DNA of 64,000 bases from Actinomycetota bacterium (GCA_035765775.1 DASTWV010000004.1:1-64000), one strand, 5' to 3'; numbered from the stretch's first letter, positions 7,251-15,458 are shown. Notes: generated by a model from the letters alone, not told the origin. Numbers and translations: made by a program.

Positions 7251-8042
7251 ATGCGCACCCATGCGAGATCAAGCACTACTTGCCGGTTCCTGCGGCTTGT
7301 TGCCATCTTGATACTCGAGGCTGCGTCGCTGCCCGCCTTCCTGCGGCTCGGGTCGCTCCCCTTCTTCATCACCCCCGGTCTGCGCATCGATGGGTGGGGC
7401 ACCTGGCTGGCCACCTCACCGCCCGCCGATGCCGTGGCCGCGGTGCTCAGATTGGTCGCGGTGGGCCTGACCGGTTGGCTCCTGGCCGGCACCGCCCTCT
7501 ACCTGACCGGCCGCCTGGCCCGGCTCCCGGGCCTCGTCCGGGCGGCCGGTTGGGCCACACCTCGGGGGCTGCGCCGGCTCGTGGACGCCGCCCTCACCGT
7601 GGCGGTGACTGCCACCGTCACAGGGGGCACGGCCTTTGCCGCCGGGCCACCCGCCCCCCCGCCCCCGGGGGTGGCAAGAGTCACCGCCACCGCCAGCCTC
7701 CGACCGCCCCTGCCCCGAACCAAAATCTCGTCTTCGACGGAGGTCCCCGCCCCCACTCCCGCCCCGACTCTGCCCCCGGCGGCATCCGGACCCCCGCAGG
7801 AGAAGAGCCCGGCACCGGCCGCTCCGCCCGGCCCGCACGTCGTCCTGCCGGGCGAGAGCCTGTGGAGCATCGCCGCCGTAACCCTCGCCGCCGGCCGAAC
7901 CAGCGCCCCCTCGCCGCCGGGCCCGGAGCAGGTGGCCCGGTACTGGGTGGATGTCGTCGCCCGCAACCGGCCCCATCTCCGCTCCGGCAACCCGAACCTG
8001 ATCTTCCCGGGCGAGCCGGTGACCCTGCCGCCGCTGCCCTGA
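7251..8042 (+). CDS. LysM-domain membrane protein heading the T4SS operon
   Basis: A protein of about 263 residues. It has two hydrophobic segments in the N-terminal third, a third one ending in AAGPPAPPPPG, and a long Pro/Ala/Ser linker. The C-terminal LysM-type domain reads HVVLPGESLWSIAAVTLAAG, then NRPHLRSGNPNLIFPGEPV. LysM domains bind peptidoglycan, so it may anchor or guide the secretion channel through the wall. The reading frame is open from 7212, but those bases form the promoter, so ATG 7251 (or GTG 7248) is preferred. The gene ends 21 bp before the ConB-like gene. No murein hydrolase motif is present, unlike CwlT of ICEBs1. Confidence 0.75.
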   Translation: MRTHARSSTTCRFLRLVAILILEAASLPAFLRLGSLPFFITPGLRIDGWGTWLATSPPADAVAAVLRLVAVGLTGWLLAGTALYLTGRLARLPGLVRAAGWATPRGLRRLVDAALTVAVTATVTGGTAFAAGPPAPPPPGVARVTATASLRPPLPRTKISSSTEVPAPTPAPTLPPAASGPPQEKSPAPAAPPGPHVVLPGESLWSIAAVTLAAGRTSAPSPPGPEQVARYWVDVVARNRPHLRSGNPNLIFPGEPVTLPPLP

Positions 8043-8063
8043 CCGACACCCTCAGGAGCCCCC

Positions 8064-8921
8064 GTGGACACCGCTTCTTCCTTCTCTTCCTTGCACGCGC
8101 CGGCTTTCTCGCCGCCCCAGCTCGCCCTCCTCCGGGTCCGGGTGGCTACGGGGATGCTGTGGGTGCTGATCGCGCTCGCCGCCTTGGGGGGCATCCGGGG
8201 CCTGGCCGCCCATCCCGCCCCGGGGACCCCGCCGCCCGCAGCCCCCGACGGGCTGGCCGGCTTTGCCGAGCTGTACGTGGCCGCCTACCTCGAGGCGGGT
8301 GCGGGCCAGGAGCCGGTGGTCGCCGCCTACTATCACGGGCCGCTGGACCTGTCGGGCGTCACCGCCGGCGCCCGGTACGTCGCCCGGGCGGCGACCGTTG
8401 CCACCCGGGAGCTGGCCCCGGGGTACTGGGCGGTCACCGTCGGGGCCGACGTCCTGGTCGCGGCCCCGGGCGGCTACCAGCCCGGGGGGACCCAGTACTA
8501 CCGGGTGGCCATCCAGACCGCGCCCGCCGGCCTGGTCGCCACCACGCTGCCCGCCGCCGTGCCCGCTCCGGTTCCGGCCCCAGAACCCGCCCTCGCCGTC
8601 CCTGCCCTGCTCACCGGCACAGTCCCGGACCCGGTCCTCAGCGCCCGTATCACCACCTATCTCCAGGGCACCCTGGCCGTCACGGCCACGGTCGGCGCGC
8701 TGGCGCTCGCCCCGCCCACCGGCACGCACCGGCTGGCCGAGGCCCGGGTCACCGCCACCGATGCCCAGGGCATCCCGGTGCTCCTCGACTACACCGTCGA
8801 GCTCCGCCGCACGGCCGGCGCCTGGGCCGTCGCTGCCGTCCTGCCCGCACCCCCGCTCGCCGCAACCCAGCCCGACCGAGGTCCCGGCACCGGACCCGAC
8901 AAGCAAGGAGGTACGCAGTGA
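8064..8921 (+). CDS. Conjugation channel protein, TcpC/ConB family (VirB8-like)
   Basis: A protein of 285 residues with one N-terminal transmembrane helix (ATGMLWVLIALAALGGIRGL) and two extracytoplasmic NTF2-like domains joined by a Pro/Ala linker. This is the build of TcpC of pCW3 and ConB of ICEBs1, which form the VirB8-like ring of Gram-positive conjugation channels. Sequence identity to the type members looks low, so the call leans on architecture and on the genes that follow. GTG 8064 has AGGAG a few bases upstream. The stop overlaps the next start as GTGA. Confidence 0.72.
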   Translation: MDTASSFSSLHAPAFSPPQLALLRVRVATGMLWVLIALAALGGIRGLAAHPAPGTPPPAAPDGLAGFAELYVAAYLEAGAGQEPVVAAYYHGPLDLSGVTAGARYVARAATVATRELAPGYWAVTVGADVLVAAPGGYQPGGTQYYRVAIQTAPAGLVATTLPAAVPAPVPAPEPALAVPALLTGTVPDPVLSARITTYLQGTLAVTATVGALALAPPTGTHRLAEARVTATDAQGIPVLLDYTVELRRTAGAWAVAAVLPAPPLAATQPDRGPGTGPDKQGGTQ

Positions 8922-9175
8922 TCCCGTGGATGACCGGCAAGCTGGCCGAGATCCGCCAGCTCATCCAGGCAGGCCTCGTCGTGGCGGGGATCCTGTTCAT
9001 CGGACACGTGTGGTGGAAGACCAAGGCGCTGGTCCCCACCATCGGGGCGGTGCTGCTGTCCGGGCTGGTGCTGTGGAGCACCGCCAACATCGAGTGGTTC
9101 CAGAACGAGATCGGCCAGGAGATGCACTCCCTGCCCGCCATCAGCGGGCGCACCGGGGGGAATGCCGGTGCCTGA
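8918..9175 (+). CDS. Small membrane protein of the T4SS operon (ConC/TcpD position)
   Basis: An 85-residue protein with two hydrophobic helices (QAGLVVAGILFIGHVWW and VPTIGAVLLSGLVLWSTANI) and short polar ends. Small two-helix proteins sit at this place in Gram-positive conjugation operons (ConC in ICEBs1, TcpD in pCW3); the assignment is positional, since such proteins diverge too fast to match by eye. GTG 8918 overlaps the upstream stop as GTGA and has GGAGG seven bases before it. The 3' end overlaps the TcpE-like gene by 14 bp, which implies translational coupling. Confidence 0.65.
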   Translation: MIPWMTGKLAEIRQLIQAGLVVAGILFIGHVWWKTKALVPTIGAVLLSGLVLWSTANIEWFQNEIGQEMHSLPAISGRTGGNAGA

Positions 9176-9560
9176 TGAGATCGCCTGCCGCTCCTACACC
9201 CACGCCCGGCGGTACCCGTGGGTGATCGGCTCGATCGGGGGCTGGCAGCTGCCCACCCAGTTGAGCCTGTCCCAGCTCGCCGCCATGGGACTCACCCTCC
9301 TGGTGCTGGTCCAGACCCGGGCACTGTGGGCGCACCTGCCCCGCATGGGGAACCTCCTGGTCGAGGTGTCCCTCCCGGCGGTTGCCGCCTGGGGTGCCCG
9401 GCACCTGCAGGTCGAGGGGCGCAGCCCGGTGCGGGCCCTCCTGGGCGCCCTCATGTACCTCAGCTTCCCCCGGGCGGGACGCATCCACGGACGGCCCCGG
9501 CGCAACCCCGGGCCGGTCCGCCTCACCGCCCGGCTGCCCGTCCAGCCCACCCTCCGGTAG
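9162..9560 (+). CDS. TcpE/ConD-family conjugation membrane protein (VirB3-like)
   Basis: A 132-residue protein. Its N-terminus (CRSYTHARRYPWVIGSIGGW, then LPTQLSLSQLAAMGLTLLVL) fits the TcpE family, which has a short cytoplasmic start followed by two transmembrane helices. In ICEBs1 the counterpart ConD works with the ATPase ConE, and the gene is directly upstream of the VirB4-like ATPase here too. The C-terminal 40 residues are very basic (GRIHGRPRRNPGP). The ATG at 9162 overlaps the preceding gene. Confidence 0.75.
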   Translation: MPVPDEIACRSYTHARRYPWVIGSIGGWQLPTQLSLSQLAAMGLTLLVLVQTRALWAHLPRMGNLLVEVSLPAVAAWGARHLQVEGRSPVRALLGALMYLSFPRAGRIHGRPRRNPGPVRLTARLPVQPTLR

Positions 9561-9563
9561 GTC

Positions 9564-11993
9564 GTGCACCTCCCAGCCCGAGCCCTCGCCGGCAACCTGG
9601 TCTGGACCCGGTACGGCGGCGTGTGGGCGGTCTTTGCCGTGGAGCCGGCCGTCTATGCCTGGCTGTCCCGCCACGACCAGCTCGACCTCCACCGCCGCAC
9701 CCGGGCGGCACTGGTGAGCACCGGCGGCGAGACGCTGCTGCTCTCGCTGTGCGCCCCGCTCGCCCCCGCCGAGCTCACCGCCCGGATGAGTGCGGGCGCC
9801 GTCCCCCTGGACGCCTGGCGCACCCTCTGCCGGCTGGCGGGCGAGGCGGCGTGCGACCTGGACCCAACCGAGCGCCACCTCTTCCTGGCGGCCGAGCTTC
9901 CCGCCGGGCCGGTGGCCTGGACCGCCCGGTCGGTGGCCGGTTCGACCATCGCCGGCTTCGCAGGCGCGTTCGGGCTCCCGCCCGGTCCGGTCCGGGCCGG
10001 AGAGCGGGCACGACGCGGCGAGCAGGCCGACCATCTCCGCCGGCGGCTGGAGCTCCTGCTCCCCGTGCGGCCCGCCACCGCGGGCGAGGTGGCGTGGATC
10101 TACCGGTCCGCCCTCCTCCGGGGCCTCGGCCAGCCGGCCCCGCAGCCCGATGTCCCCGCTGTGGGCGGCCCCGCCCTGGTTGCCCTGGCCGACGCCCTGC
10201 TCCAGGAGGGGGGCGACCCGGCGGACGTCGACCGCCCCCGTCACCGGCGCTACCTGCGGGTGGAGACCGAGGCCGGGGTGGCATACCAGGCCCTCCTCGC
10301 CCTGTCCGGGATGCCGCACCGCTTCACCTTCCCGGGGGGCGGCGGCGAATGGCTGGTGGCGGCCGAGCAGTGCCCGTTCCCGGTGGACTGGGGGGTGCGC
10401 ATCCGGCCGGTGCCCAACCAGGCCGCCCAGGCTACGGCCCGCCGGCAGGCCCGCCAGCTGCGCAGCCAGGTGGGCGAGTACGCCGGCGACCCCGCCGGAG
10501 CGCCTCCCGGGCTGGCCGACGCCATCGACGACCTCGGCCACCTCCGGGCCGAGCTGGCTGCCAACCCGGCGGACGCCGAGTTGCGGGTGACCACCGCCTT
10601 CGCCGTGTCGGCGCCCACCCTGGCCCGCCTGGAGGAGCGGGCCGCCGCGCTGCAGGCCCGCTACGCCGCCGGCGAGTACCAGCTCCACCGCCCCACCGGC
10701 GGGCAGCTCGGCCTGCTCACCGCCCTCCTGCCCGGCTCGCCGCTCCGCACGCCGGCCACCGACTACGTCCACCACCTGCTGGCCGGCGACCTGGCAGCGG
10801 GCATGCCCTTCGGGGCAGCCGACCTCGGCGATCCCCAAGGCATGCTCCTCGGCTACTGCCCCGACGCCGGGACCTTCCGCCCGGTGCTGTTCGACCCCGC
10901 CTACGGGCCCTCGGTCAACCGCTCCGGTTCGCTGGGCGCGTTCGGGGCACTGGGCAGCGGCAAGAGCTACTTCGCCAAGCTCGCCGTCCACGCCACCCTC
11001 GCCCGGGGCGGCCAGGTGGTGGTGCTGGACCGCACCCCGTCGGCGGAGTACGCCCGGCTGGCCCCGGTGCTGCCCGGGCGGGCGCAGGTGGTGTCGCTCG
11101 CCCGTGCCGGGGGCGTCTGCCTGGACCCCCTCACCGCCTTCGCCGGCGAGGACCGGGTGAGCGTCACCCTCGCCTTCCTGACCCTGGTGACCGGGGCCGC
11201 CCCCGGCGGGCTGCAGGGCCTCGCCCTGGCCGAGGCGGTCGAGAAGGTGGCAGCCCGCCGGGACGGGAACCTGGACGGGGTCCTCGAGGAGCTGGAGCGG
11301 GCCGCCCCCGCCGACCCCCACGCCGAGCAGGCCTGGCGCATCCTCCGCCATGCCCGGCGCAACCCGTTGGCCCGCTTCGCCTTCGGCCCGGGCGACCCGG
11401 TGGCGCTCGACGCCGACTACCTCGTCTTCCACGCTCCCGGCCTCAGCCTGCCGGACCGGGAGGTCGCCCTCCGGGAACACCTCGCCCAGCATCTCCTACC
11501 GGACCAGGTGCTCTCCCAGGCCCTGCTCTACCTGGTGGCCGCGGTGGCCCGGGCGGTGGCCTTCGCCGACCCCCGGCGCTTCGGCGCCGCCCTGTTCGAC
11601 GAGGCCTGGTGCCTGACCTCCTCGCTGCAGGGGCGGGCGCTCCTGCTCGACGGCATCCGGGACGGGCGCAAGCACAACGCCGCCATCTGGCTCCTGTCGC
11701 AGCACCCCGACGACCTGGGTGACGACCAGCTCGCCCACCTGCTCGGCCCCCGCTTCGCCTTCCGGCAGTCGGCGCAGGCCGCCCCGGCGGCGCTGCACTT
11801 TGTGGGCGTCGAGCCGAGCGACGAGGCCGTCGGCTTCCTGACCGCCGCCCCCGAAGGGGCCTGCTTCTTCCGGGACGTGCGGGACCGGGTGGGCCGGCTG
11901 CAGGTGCTGGCGTCGATGATCCCCGAGCTGCACGCCGCCTTCGACACCAACCCGGTTGCCCAGGTTCCTGCCGCCGGGCCGGGCGCCGCATGA
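9564..11993 (+). CDS. T4SS ATPase, VirB4/ConE/TcpF family
   Basis: A protein of 809 residues containing a Walker A motif GALGSGKSYFAK at about 460 and a Walker B motif AALFDEAW at about 675, within the domain order of VirB4-type ATPases. These enzymes power assembly and substrate transfer of type IV secretion channels at the inner membrane. The downstream motif WLLSQHPDDL matches the glutamine sensor region of the family. It is full length and intact. It starts with GTG 3 bp after the TcpE-like stop and ends as ATGA with the next gene. It is not a coupling protein: no TraG/TcpA or FtsK features are seen. Confidence 0.88.
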   Translation: MHLPARALAGNLVWTRYGGVWAVFAVEPAVYAWLSRHDQLDLHRRTRAALVSTGGETLLLSLCAPLAPAELTARMSAGAVPLDAWRTLCRLAGEAACDLDPTERHLFLAAELPAGPVAWTARSVAGSTIAGFAGAFGLPPGPVRAGERARRGEQADHLRRRLELLLPVRPATAGEVAWIYRSALLRGLGQPAPQPDVPAVGGPALVALADALLQEGGDPADVDRPRHRRYLRVETEAGVAYQALLALSGMPHRFTFPGGGGEWLVAAEQCPFPVDWGVRIRPVPNQAAQATARRQARQLRSQVGEYAGDPAGAPPGLADAIDDLGHLRAELAANPADAELRVTTAFAVSAPTLARLEERAAALQARYAAGEYQLHRPTGGQLGLLTALLPGSPLRTPATDYVHHLLAGDLAAGMPFGAADLGDPQGMLLGYCPDAGTFRPVLFDPAYGPSVNRSGSLGAFGALGSGKSYFAKLAVHATLARGGQVVVLDRTPSAEYARLAPVLPGRAQVVSLARAGGVCLDPLTAFAGEDRVSVTLAFLTLVTGAAPGGLQGLALAEAVEKVAARRDGNLDGVLEELERAAPADPHAEQAWRILRHARRNPLARFAFGPGDPVALDADYLVFHAPGLSLPDREVALREHLAQHLLPDQVLSQALLYLVAAVARAVAFADPRRFGAALFDEAWCLTSSLQGRALLLDGIRDGRKHNAAIWLLSQHPDDLGDDQLAHLLGPRFAFRQSAQAAPAALHFVGVEPSDEAVGFLTAAPEGACFFRDVRDRVGRLQVLASMIPELHAAFDTNPVAQVPAAGPGAA

Positions 11994-13516
11994 GGGTGGG
12001 CCGCCACCGGGTCGCCGCCCGGGTCGCCGCCCGGGTCGCCGCTGGGATGGCCCTGGGGGTCGTGGCGCTGCTGGCGTTCCTCGCCGCCCCGGCGGGAGCC
12101 CAGACCCCGCCCGCCCCGGGCCCGGGCGGGTCGCTCATGGAGACGGTGATCCCGCAGCCGTCGTGCGGCCCGGCCGCCGTCTCCGCCACGGCGCTCCCCC
12201 TCAGCGACTACACCATCGACTACGACGAGGGCGGCTTCACCGCGGTGTCCCGCAAGGCGGTGGGGACCATGACGGAACTCACCTTCGCCACCGTCCGCTG
12301 GGTGGTCGGGGTCGGGATGTGGCTGGTGGGCTGGGCCTTCTCCTTCGGTGTCGCCAACCGGCTGGCGGCCCCGATGGCCACCGTGGCCGGCCGCTACCAG
12401 TCCGGCTTCTACGCCCCGCTGGTGGGTTCGGCCCTCTTCCTCTCCGCCGCCTACGGGGCGGTGCAGGTCTTCCGGGGGCGGCTGGGGCGGGGGGTCGGCG
12501 AGTTCGCCCTCTCGCTGCTGCTGGCCGCCGCCTTCGGGACCTGGTTCCTGGCCAGCCCCAAAGGCTTCCTGGACACCGCCTTCAGCACCACCGCCCACCT
12601 GGCGGGGTCGGTGGCCACGGTGGCCCTCGGCACTGCGCCGGGATGCCCTGCGTCCGGCGGCCCGGGATCCGGGAGCTTCACGCTGGGCGGCCTCGACGCC
12701 GCCGTGGCCCCGCTCACCGCCCAGGTCGAGCAGGCCTTCGTGCGGCGCCCCTATGAGCTGCTGGAGTGGGGCCAGCCCGTCCCGCCGGCGTGCAGCCGAC
12801 CGGAGGACCTGATCCTGGCGGCGGGGCCGGGCGGCGACCGGGACACCATCGTCACCCTTATGGACACACCGGCCTGCCACGCCCTCTACGCCTTCAACCG
12901 GCAGCCCTCCACCGAGCGCCTCGGCGTCGCCGTGCTGGTGCTGGTGGCCGGCAGCATCCTGGTCGTCTCGCTGGGCATGGTCGCCGGCACGGTGGTGGTG
13001 GCGCAGGTGGTGGCAGTCGGCCTCATCGCCGTCATGCCCTTCGCCGCCCTGGGCGCCGCCCTGCCCCGCTCCGGGCGGGTGGTGCTGTGGGCGTGGGCCT
13101 TTGCGCTGCTGCGGGCCCTGGTGACTGTCGTGGTCATGGCCGCCTTCCTCACCTTCCTCCTGCTGGCGGCGGATGCCCTGTTGGGCTCCGGGCAGGGCCA
13201 GTCGCTGCTGGCGCAGATGGCGGTGCTCAACTTGGTGGCCGTCCTCGGCTTCACGCTGCGCCGCCGGGTGCTGCGCTCCGGCCAGCGGGCGGCGGCCACG
13301 CTGACCCGGCGGATCCCCACCTTCCAGGCCGGCCTGGCGGTCGCCGCCGGGGCCACGGTGCTGGACTCGGTGGCCCCCGGATTCGCCCGGGCAGCACGGG
13401 CTCCCGGCGTAGCAGCCGGCATGGGAGCCGCCGACCCGATGGCAGCGCAGGTCCGGGCAGCGGTGGAGCGGGCGAGGAGCGGAGCGACTGCGACGGAACT
13501 CACGCGAACCGCATGA
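11990..13516 (+). CDS. Polytopic T4SS protein, ConG/TcpH position (VirB6/TrbL-like)
   Basis: A protein of 508 residues with a signal-like start (repeated VAAR units from a 12-bp tandem repeat at 12011-12040, then MALGVVALLAFLAAPAGA). It has a large extracytoplasmic loop and at least six more hydrophobic helices, including RLGVAVLVLVAGSILVVSLG and LVTVVVMAAFLTFLLLAADA. The arrangement and operon position match ConG of ICEBs1, TcpH of pCW3 and VirB6/TrbL, which build the membrane path of the channel. The start overlaps the ATPase stop. The end overlaps the hicA-like start as ATGA, so the toxin-antitoxin genes may be cotranscribed. Confidence 0.72.
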   Translation: MRVGRHRVAARVAARVAAGMALGVVALLAFLAAPAGAQTPPAPGPGGSLMETVIPQPSCGPAAVSATALPLSDYTIDYDEGGFTAVSRKAVGTMTELTFATVRWVVGVGMWLVGWAFSFGVANRLAAPMATVAGRYQSGFYAPLVGSALFLSAAYGAVQVFRGRLGRGVGEFALSLLLAAAFGTWFLASPKGFLDTAFSTTAHLAGSVATVALGTAPGCPASGGPGSGSFTLGGLDAAVAPLTAQVEQAFVRRPYELLEWGQPVPPACSRPEDLILAAGPGGDRDTIVTLMDTPACHALYAFNRQPSTERLGVAVLVLVAGSILVVSLGMVAGTVVVAQVVAVGLIAVMPFAALGAALPRSGRVVLWAWAFALLRALVTVVVMAAFLTFLLLAADALLGSGQGQSLLAQMAVLNLVAVLGFTLRRRVLRSGQRAAATLTRRIPTFQAGLAVAAGATVLDSVAPGFARAARAPGVAAGMGAADPMAAQVRAAVERARSGATATELTRTA

Positions 13517-13708
13517 ATGTGCGGGGGGCGCTTAACCTGGTCGAGAAGAATGGCTGGCATCTGGTGAGAGTCAGCGGGAGCCATCGCCAGTACAAGCACG
13601 ACCAAACTCCCGGGGCTGGTGACAATTGTCGGCAAACCAAAGGACACCTTGCACCCCAAGACGTTTGCGAGCATCCTGAGACAGGCTGGAATGAGGGAGC
13701 GCCAATGA
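13513..13708 (+). pseudogene. hicA-like mRNA interferase toxin, frameshifted
   Basis: The first 35 codons read as HicA (NLVEKNGWHLVRVSGSHRQY, with the catalytic histidine in GSH). The rest of the family pattern (LVTIVGKPKDTLHPKTFASI, then LRQAGMRERQ) continues in the +1 frame and ends at a TGA overlapping the hicB start. The shift lies at the CCCGGGG run near 13607-13613; one extra base would cause it. As sequenced the toxin is broken, or the run is a sequencing error or slippage site. Removing one base gives 64 residues, normal for HicA. HicA cuts mRNA when not bound by HicB. Confidence 0.75.
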
Positions 13709-13935
13709 TCGGCCGGTACCTCGTCGTCATCGAGGGGAACGCATCCTCGAACTATTCGGCATACTCGCCCGACCTTCCGGGGGTCGTTGCGACCGGCCGA
13801 ACACGTTCGGAGTGCGAGCGGCACATGCAGGAGGCCATCGCCTTCCACATCGAGGGTCTTCGTGCGGAAGGTCAACCCGTCCCGGCGCCCATCAGCACCG
13901 GCGTCTACGTCGACGCACCGTCCGCCCCGCAATGA
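13705..13935 (+). CDS. HicB-like antitoxin
   Basis: A 76-residue protein with the HicB N-terminal fold: RYLVVIEGNASSNYSAYSPD, then LPGVVATGRTRSECERHMQE and AIAFHIEGL. HicB partially mimics an RNase H fold and neutralises HicA. No C-terminal DNA-binding domain is present, so this is the short form. The start overlaps the hicA stop as ATGA. The hicA frameshift puts the broken toxin reading frame in line with hicB, so a run-through fusion could also be translated. Confidence 0.8.
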   Translation: MIGRYLVVIEGNASSNYSAYSPDLPGVVATGRTRSECERHMQEAIAFHIEGLRAEGQPVPAPISTGVYVDAPSAPQ

Positions 13936-13994
13936 ACGACCGCCAGTACCTGGTCGTCATCGAGGAGGTCACCGTCGGACCGGTTGCTGAATAG
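13932..13994 (+). pseudogene. Short hicB-like N-terminal fragment
   Basis: A 20-codon ORF that overlaps the hicB stop as ATGA and begins NDRQYLVVIEEV. This resembles the N-terminus of the preceding HicB (IGRYLVVIEGN). It looks like a remnant of a second hicB copy left by duplication and deletion. It could also be chance or a coupled leader peptide. Confidence 0.4.
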
Positions 13995-14030
13995 TTCACC
14001 TATTTACGCATCAGCGCGCTCTGCCCACGG

Positions 14031-14059
14031 TTGACACCCCTCGGCTGACTTTCTACTAT
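14031..14059 (+). promoter_or_regulatory. Promoter of the pst operon
   Basis: TTGACA (14031-14036) and TACTAT (14054-14059) are separated by 17 bp. GTTCACC at 13994-14000, about 30 bp upstream, equals one half-unit of the actinobacterial PHO box. The second repeat expected of a full PhoP site is not clear, so phosphate control by that site is only suggested. Confidence 0.7.
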
Positions 14060-14171
14060 AAGGACCGACCAAATGATGTTTGGTCGGCTCCCGGGTCGCC
14101 CCGGGTCATGGCGTGCACGTCGGCGGGCCAACCCCCGGCGCAGATGTCACCTCCGGGGAGGGCCCTTGACC

Positions 14172-15341
14172 GTGCTCGAACGACGCCCCAGCGTGCCCAG
14201 CCGGCCCGCCCGTCCCGCCCGTCTCGCCACGGTGATCGTCGCCGCCGGGCTGGTGGCCGCCGGCTGCAGCTCCACCAAGAGCGCGGGCACCTCCCCCACG
14301 GCGTGCCCGTCGTCAACCCCTCCGGCCCTCAGCCCGGCCTGTGACACCAGCGGCCCGGCGGTCACCCTCAACGGGGCCGGGGCCAGCTCGGCGTCCCCCT
14401 TCTTCACCACGGCCTTCTACACCTACCGGTTCAGCAACCGGGGCGTGAAGGTCAACTACAACCCGGCCGGCAGCAGCGTCGGGGTCAGCGACATCCAGCA
14501 GAACACGGTGCAGTTCGGCGACTCCGAGATCCCCATCCCCGCTCCCGCTTCGGGCACCGCCGGGACCATCCTGCAGCTCCCCGTCGACCTCGGCGGGGTC
14601 GCCCTCGCCTACAACGTCACCGGGGTGGGCGCCGGCCTGAAGCTGGACGGGCCGACCCTGGCCGGCATCTTCCTCGGCACCATCAAGACCTGGAACGACA
14701 TGGCGATCACCGGCCTCAACCCCGGCATGTCCCTGCCCGGTACCCCCATCGTGGCGGTGCACCGGGCGGACTCCTCGGGGCCGGGCTACGACCTCGACCA
14801 GTACCTGATCGACGCCGGCGGGTCGGCCTGGACGGACAAGATCCAGACCACGAAGGCGAGCACCCACTGGCCGGTGGCGGAGATCGGCGTCGGCCAGCAG
14901 CTCAACACCGGCGTCGCCGGCTACATCCAGCAGACCAGCGGGGCCATCGGCTACGTCGAGCAGGCCTACGCCGCCGAGGCCCATATCACCAGCGCAGCCC
15001 TGAAGAACGCCAGCGGGGCATTCGTCACCCCCTCCCCCGCCTCGATCGCTGCCGCCGGGGCGCAGGCCAGTGGTCTCTCGGCCACCAACTTCACCATCGT
15101 CAACGGGCCCGGGGCGGACACCTACCCGCTGGCCAACTTCTCCTGGACGCTGCTCTACCAGAAGCAGGCCGACGCCGAAACCGGCATCGCCCTCGGCAAG
15201 CTGTTCGACTGGGTGACGACCACCGGCCAGCAACAGGCGACCTCGACCGGCTACACCCCGCTGCCCGCCAATGCCGTGGCCCTGGCGCACTCCACCCTCC
15301 AACAGCTCGAGAACGCCAGTGGGCAGCCGCTGTTCTCCTGA
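14172..15341 (+). CDS. pstS: Phosphate ABC transporter substrate-binding lipoprotein
   Basis: A 389-residue lipoprotein (lipobox LVAAGC) that captures phosphate outside the membrane and hands it to PstCAB. The PstS fold begins with LNGAGASSASPFF and continues through IPIPAPASGTAGTILQLPVD and FLGTIKTWND to the C-terminal IALGKLFDWV region, with the Ser/Thr/Asp residues typical of anion binding. GTG 14172 is used because GGGGAGGG lies nine bases upstream; TTG 14166 is too close to that site and the longer frame to 14073 overlaps the promoter downstream region. First gene of pstSCAB. Confidence 0.9.
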   Translation: MLERRPSVPSRPARPARLATVIVAAGLVAAGCSSTKSAGTSPTACPSSTPPALSPACDTSGPAVTLNGAGASSASPFFTTAFYTYRFSNRGVKVNYNPAGSSVGVSDIQQNTVQFGDSEIPIPAPASGTAGTILQLPVDLGGVALAYNVTGVGAGLKLDGPTLAGIFLGTIKTWNDMAITGLNPGMSLPGTPIVAVHRADSSGPGYDLDQYLIDAGGSAWTDKIQTTKASTHWPVAEIGVGQQLNTGVAGYIQQTSGAIGYVEQAYAAEAHITSAALKNASGAFVTPSPASIAAAGAQASGLSATNFTIVNGPGADTYPLANFSWTLLYQKQADAETGIALGKLFDWVTTTGQQQATSTGYTPLPANAVALAHSTLQQLENASGQPLFS

Positions 15342-15365
15342 CCGCTCCGCCCCGGGCGCCGTCAG

Positions 15366-15428
15366 TTCTGTGTACTTCTTCGATTCTGTGTACATGGGGG
15401 GGCTCCACATGGCATCTCATGTAGACAG
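15366..15428. repeat. Direct and inverted repeats in the pstS-pstC spacer
   Basis: TTCTGTGTAC occurs at 15366-15375 and again at 15384-15393, 18 bp apart. The second copy extends to CTGTGTACATG (15386-15396), which pairs with CATGTAGACAG (15418-15428) with one mismatch across a 21-base loop. The element lies 24 bp after pstS and 30 bp before pstC. It may be an mRNA hairpin that protects the pstS message, or a site for a regulator. Confidence 0.5.
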
Positions 15429-15458
15429 AAAAGGCGCGGCCTCCAGGACCCGGGTGCC

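Noticed and set aside
9141-11492. 783-codon minus-strand frame opposite the VirB4-like gene
   Set aside because: Composition is typical of a GC-rich shadow; the plus strand has Walker motifs and overlapping neighbours.
15386-15428. Rho-independent terminator between pstS and pstC
   Set aside because: The stem has a mismatch, the loop is 21 bases and no U-tract follows; pstC lacks a promoter of its own.
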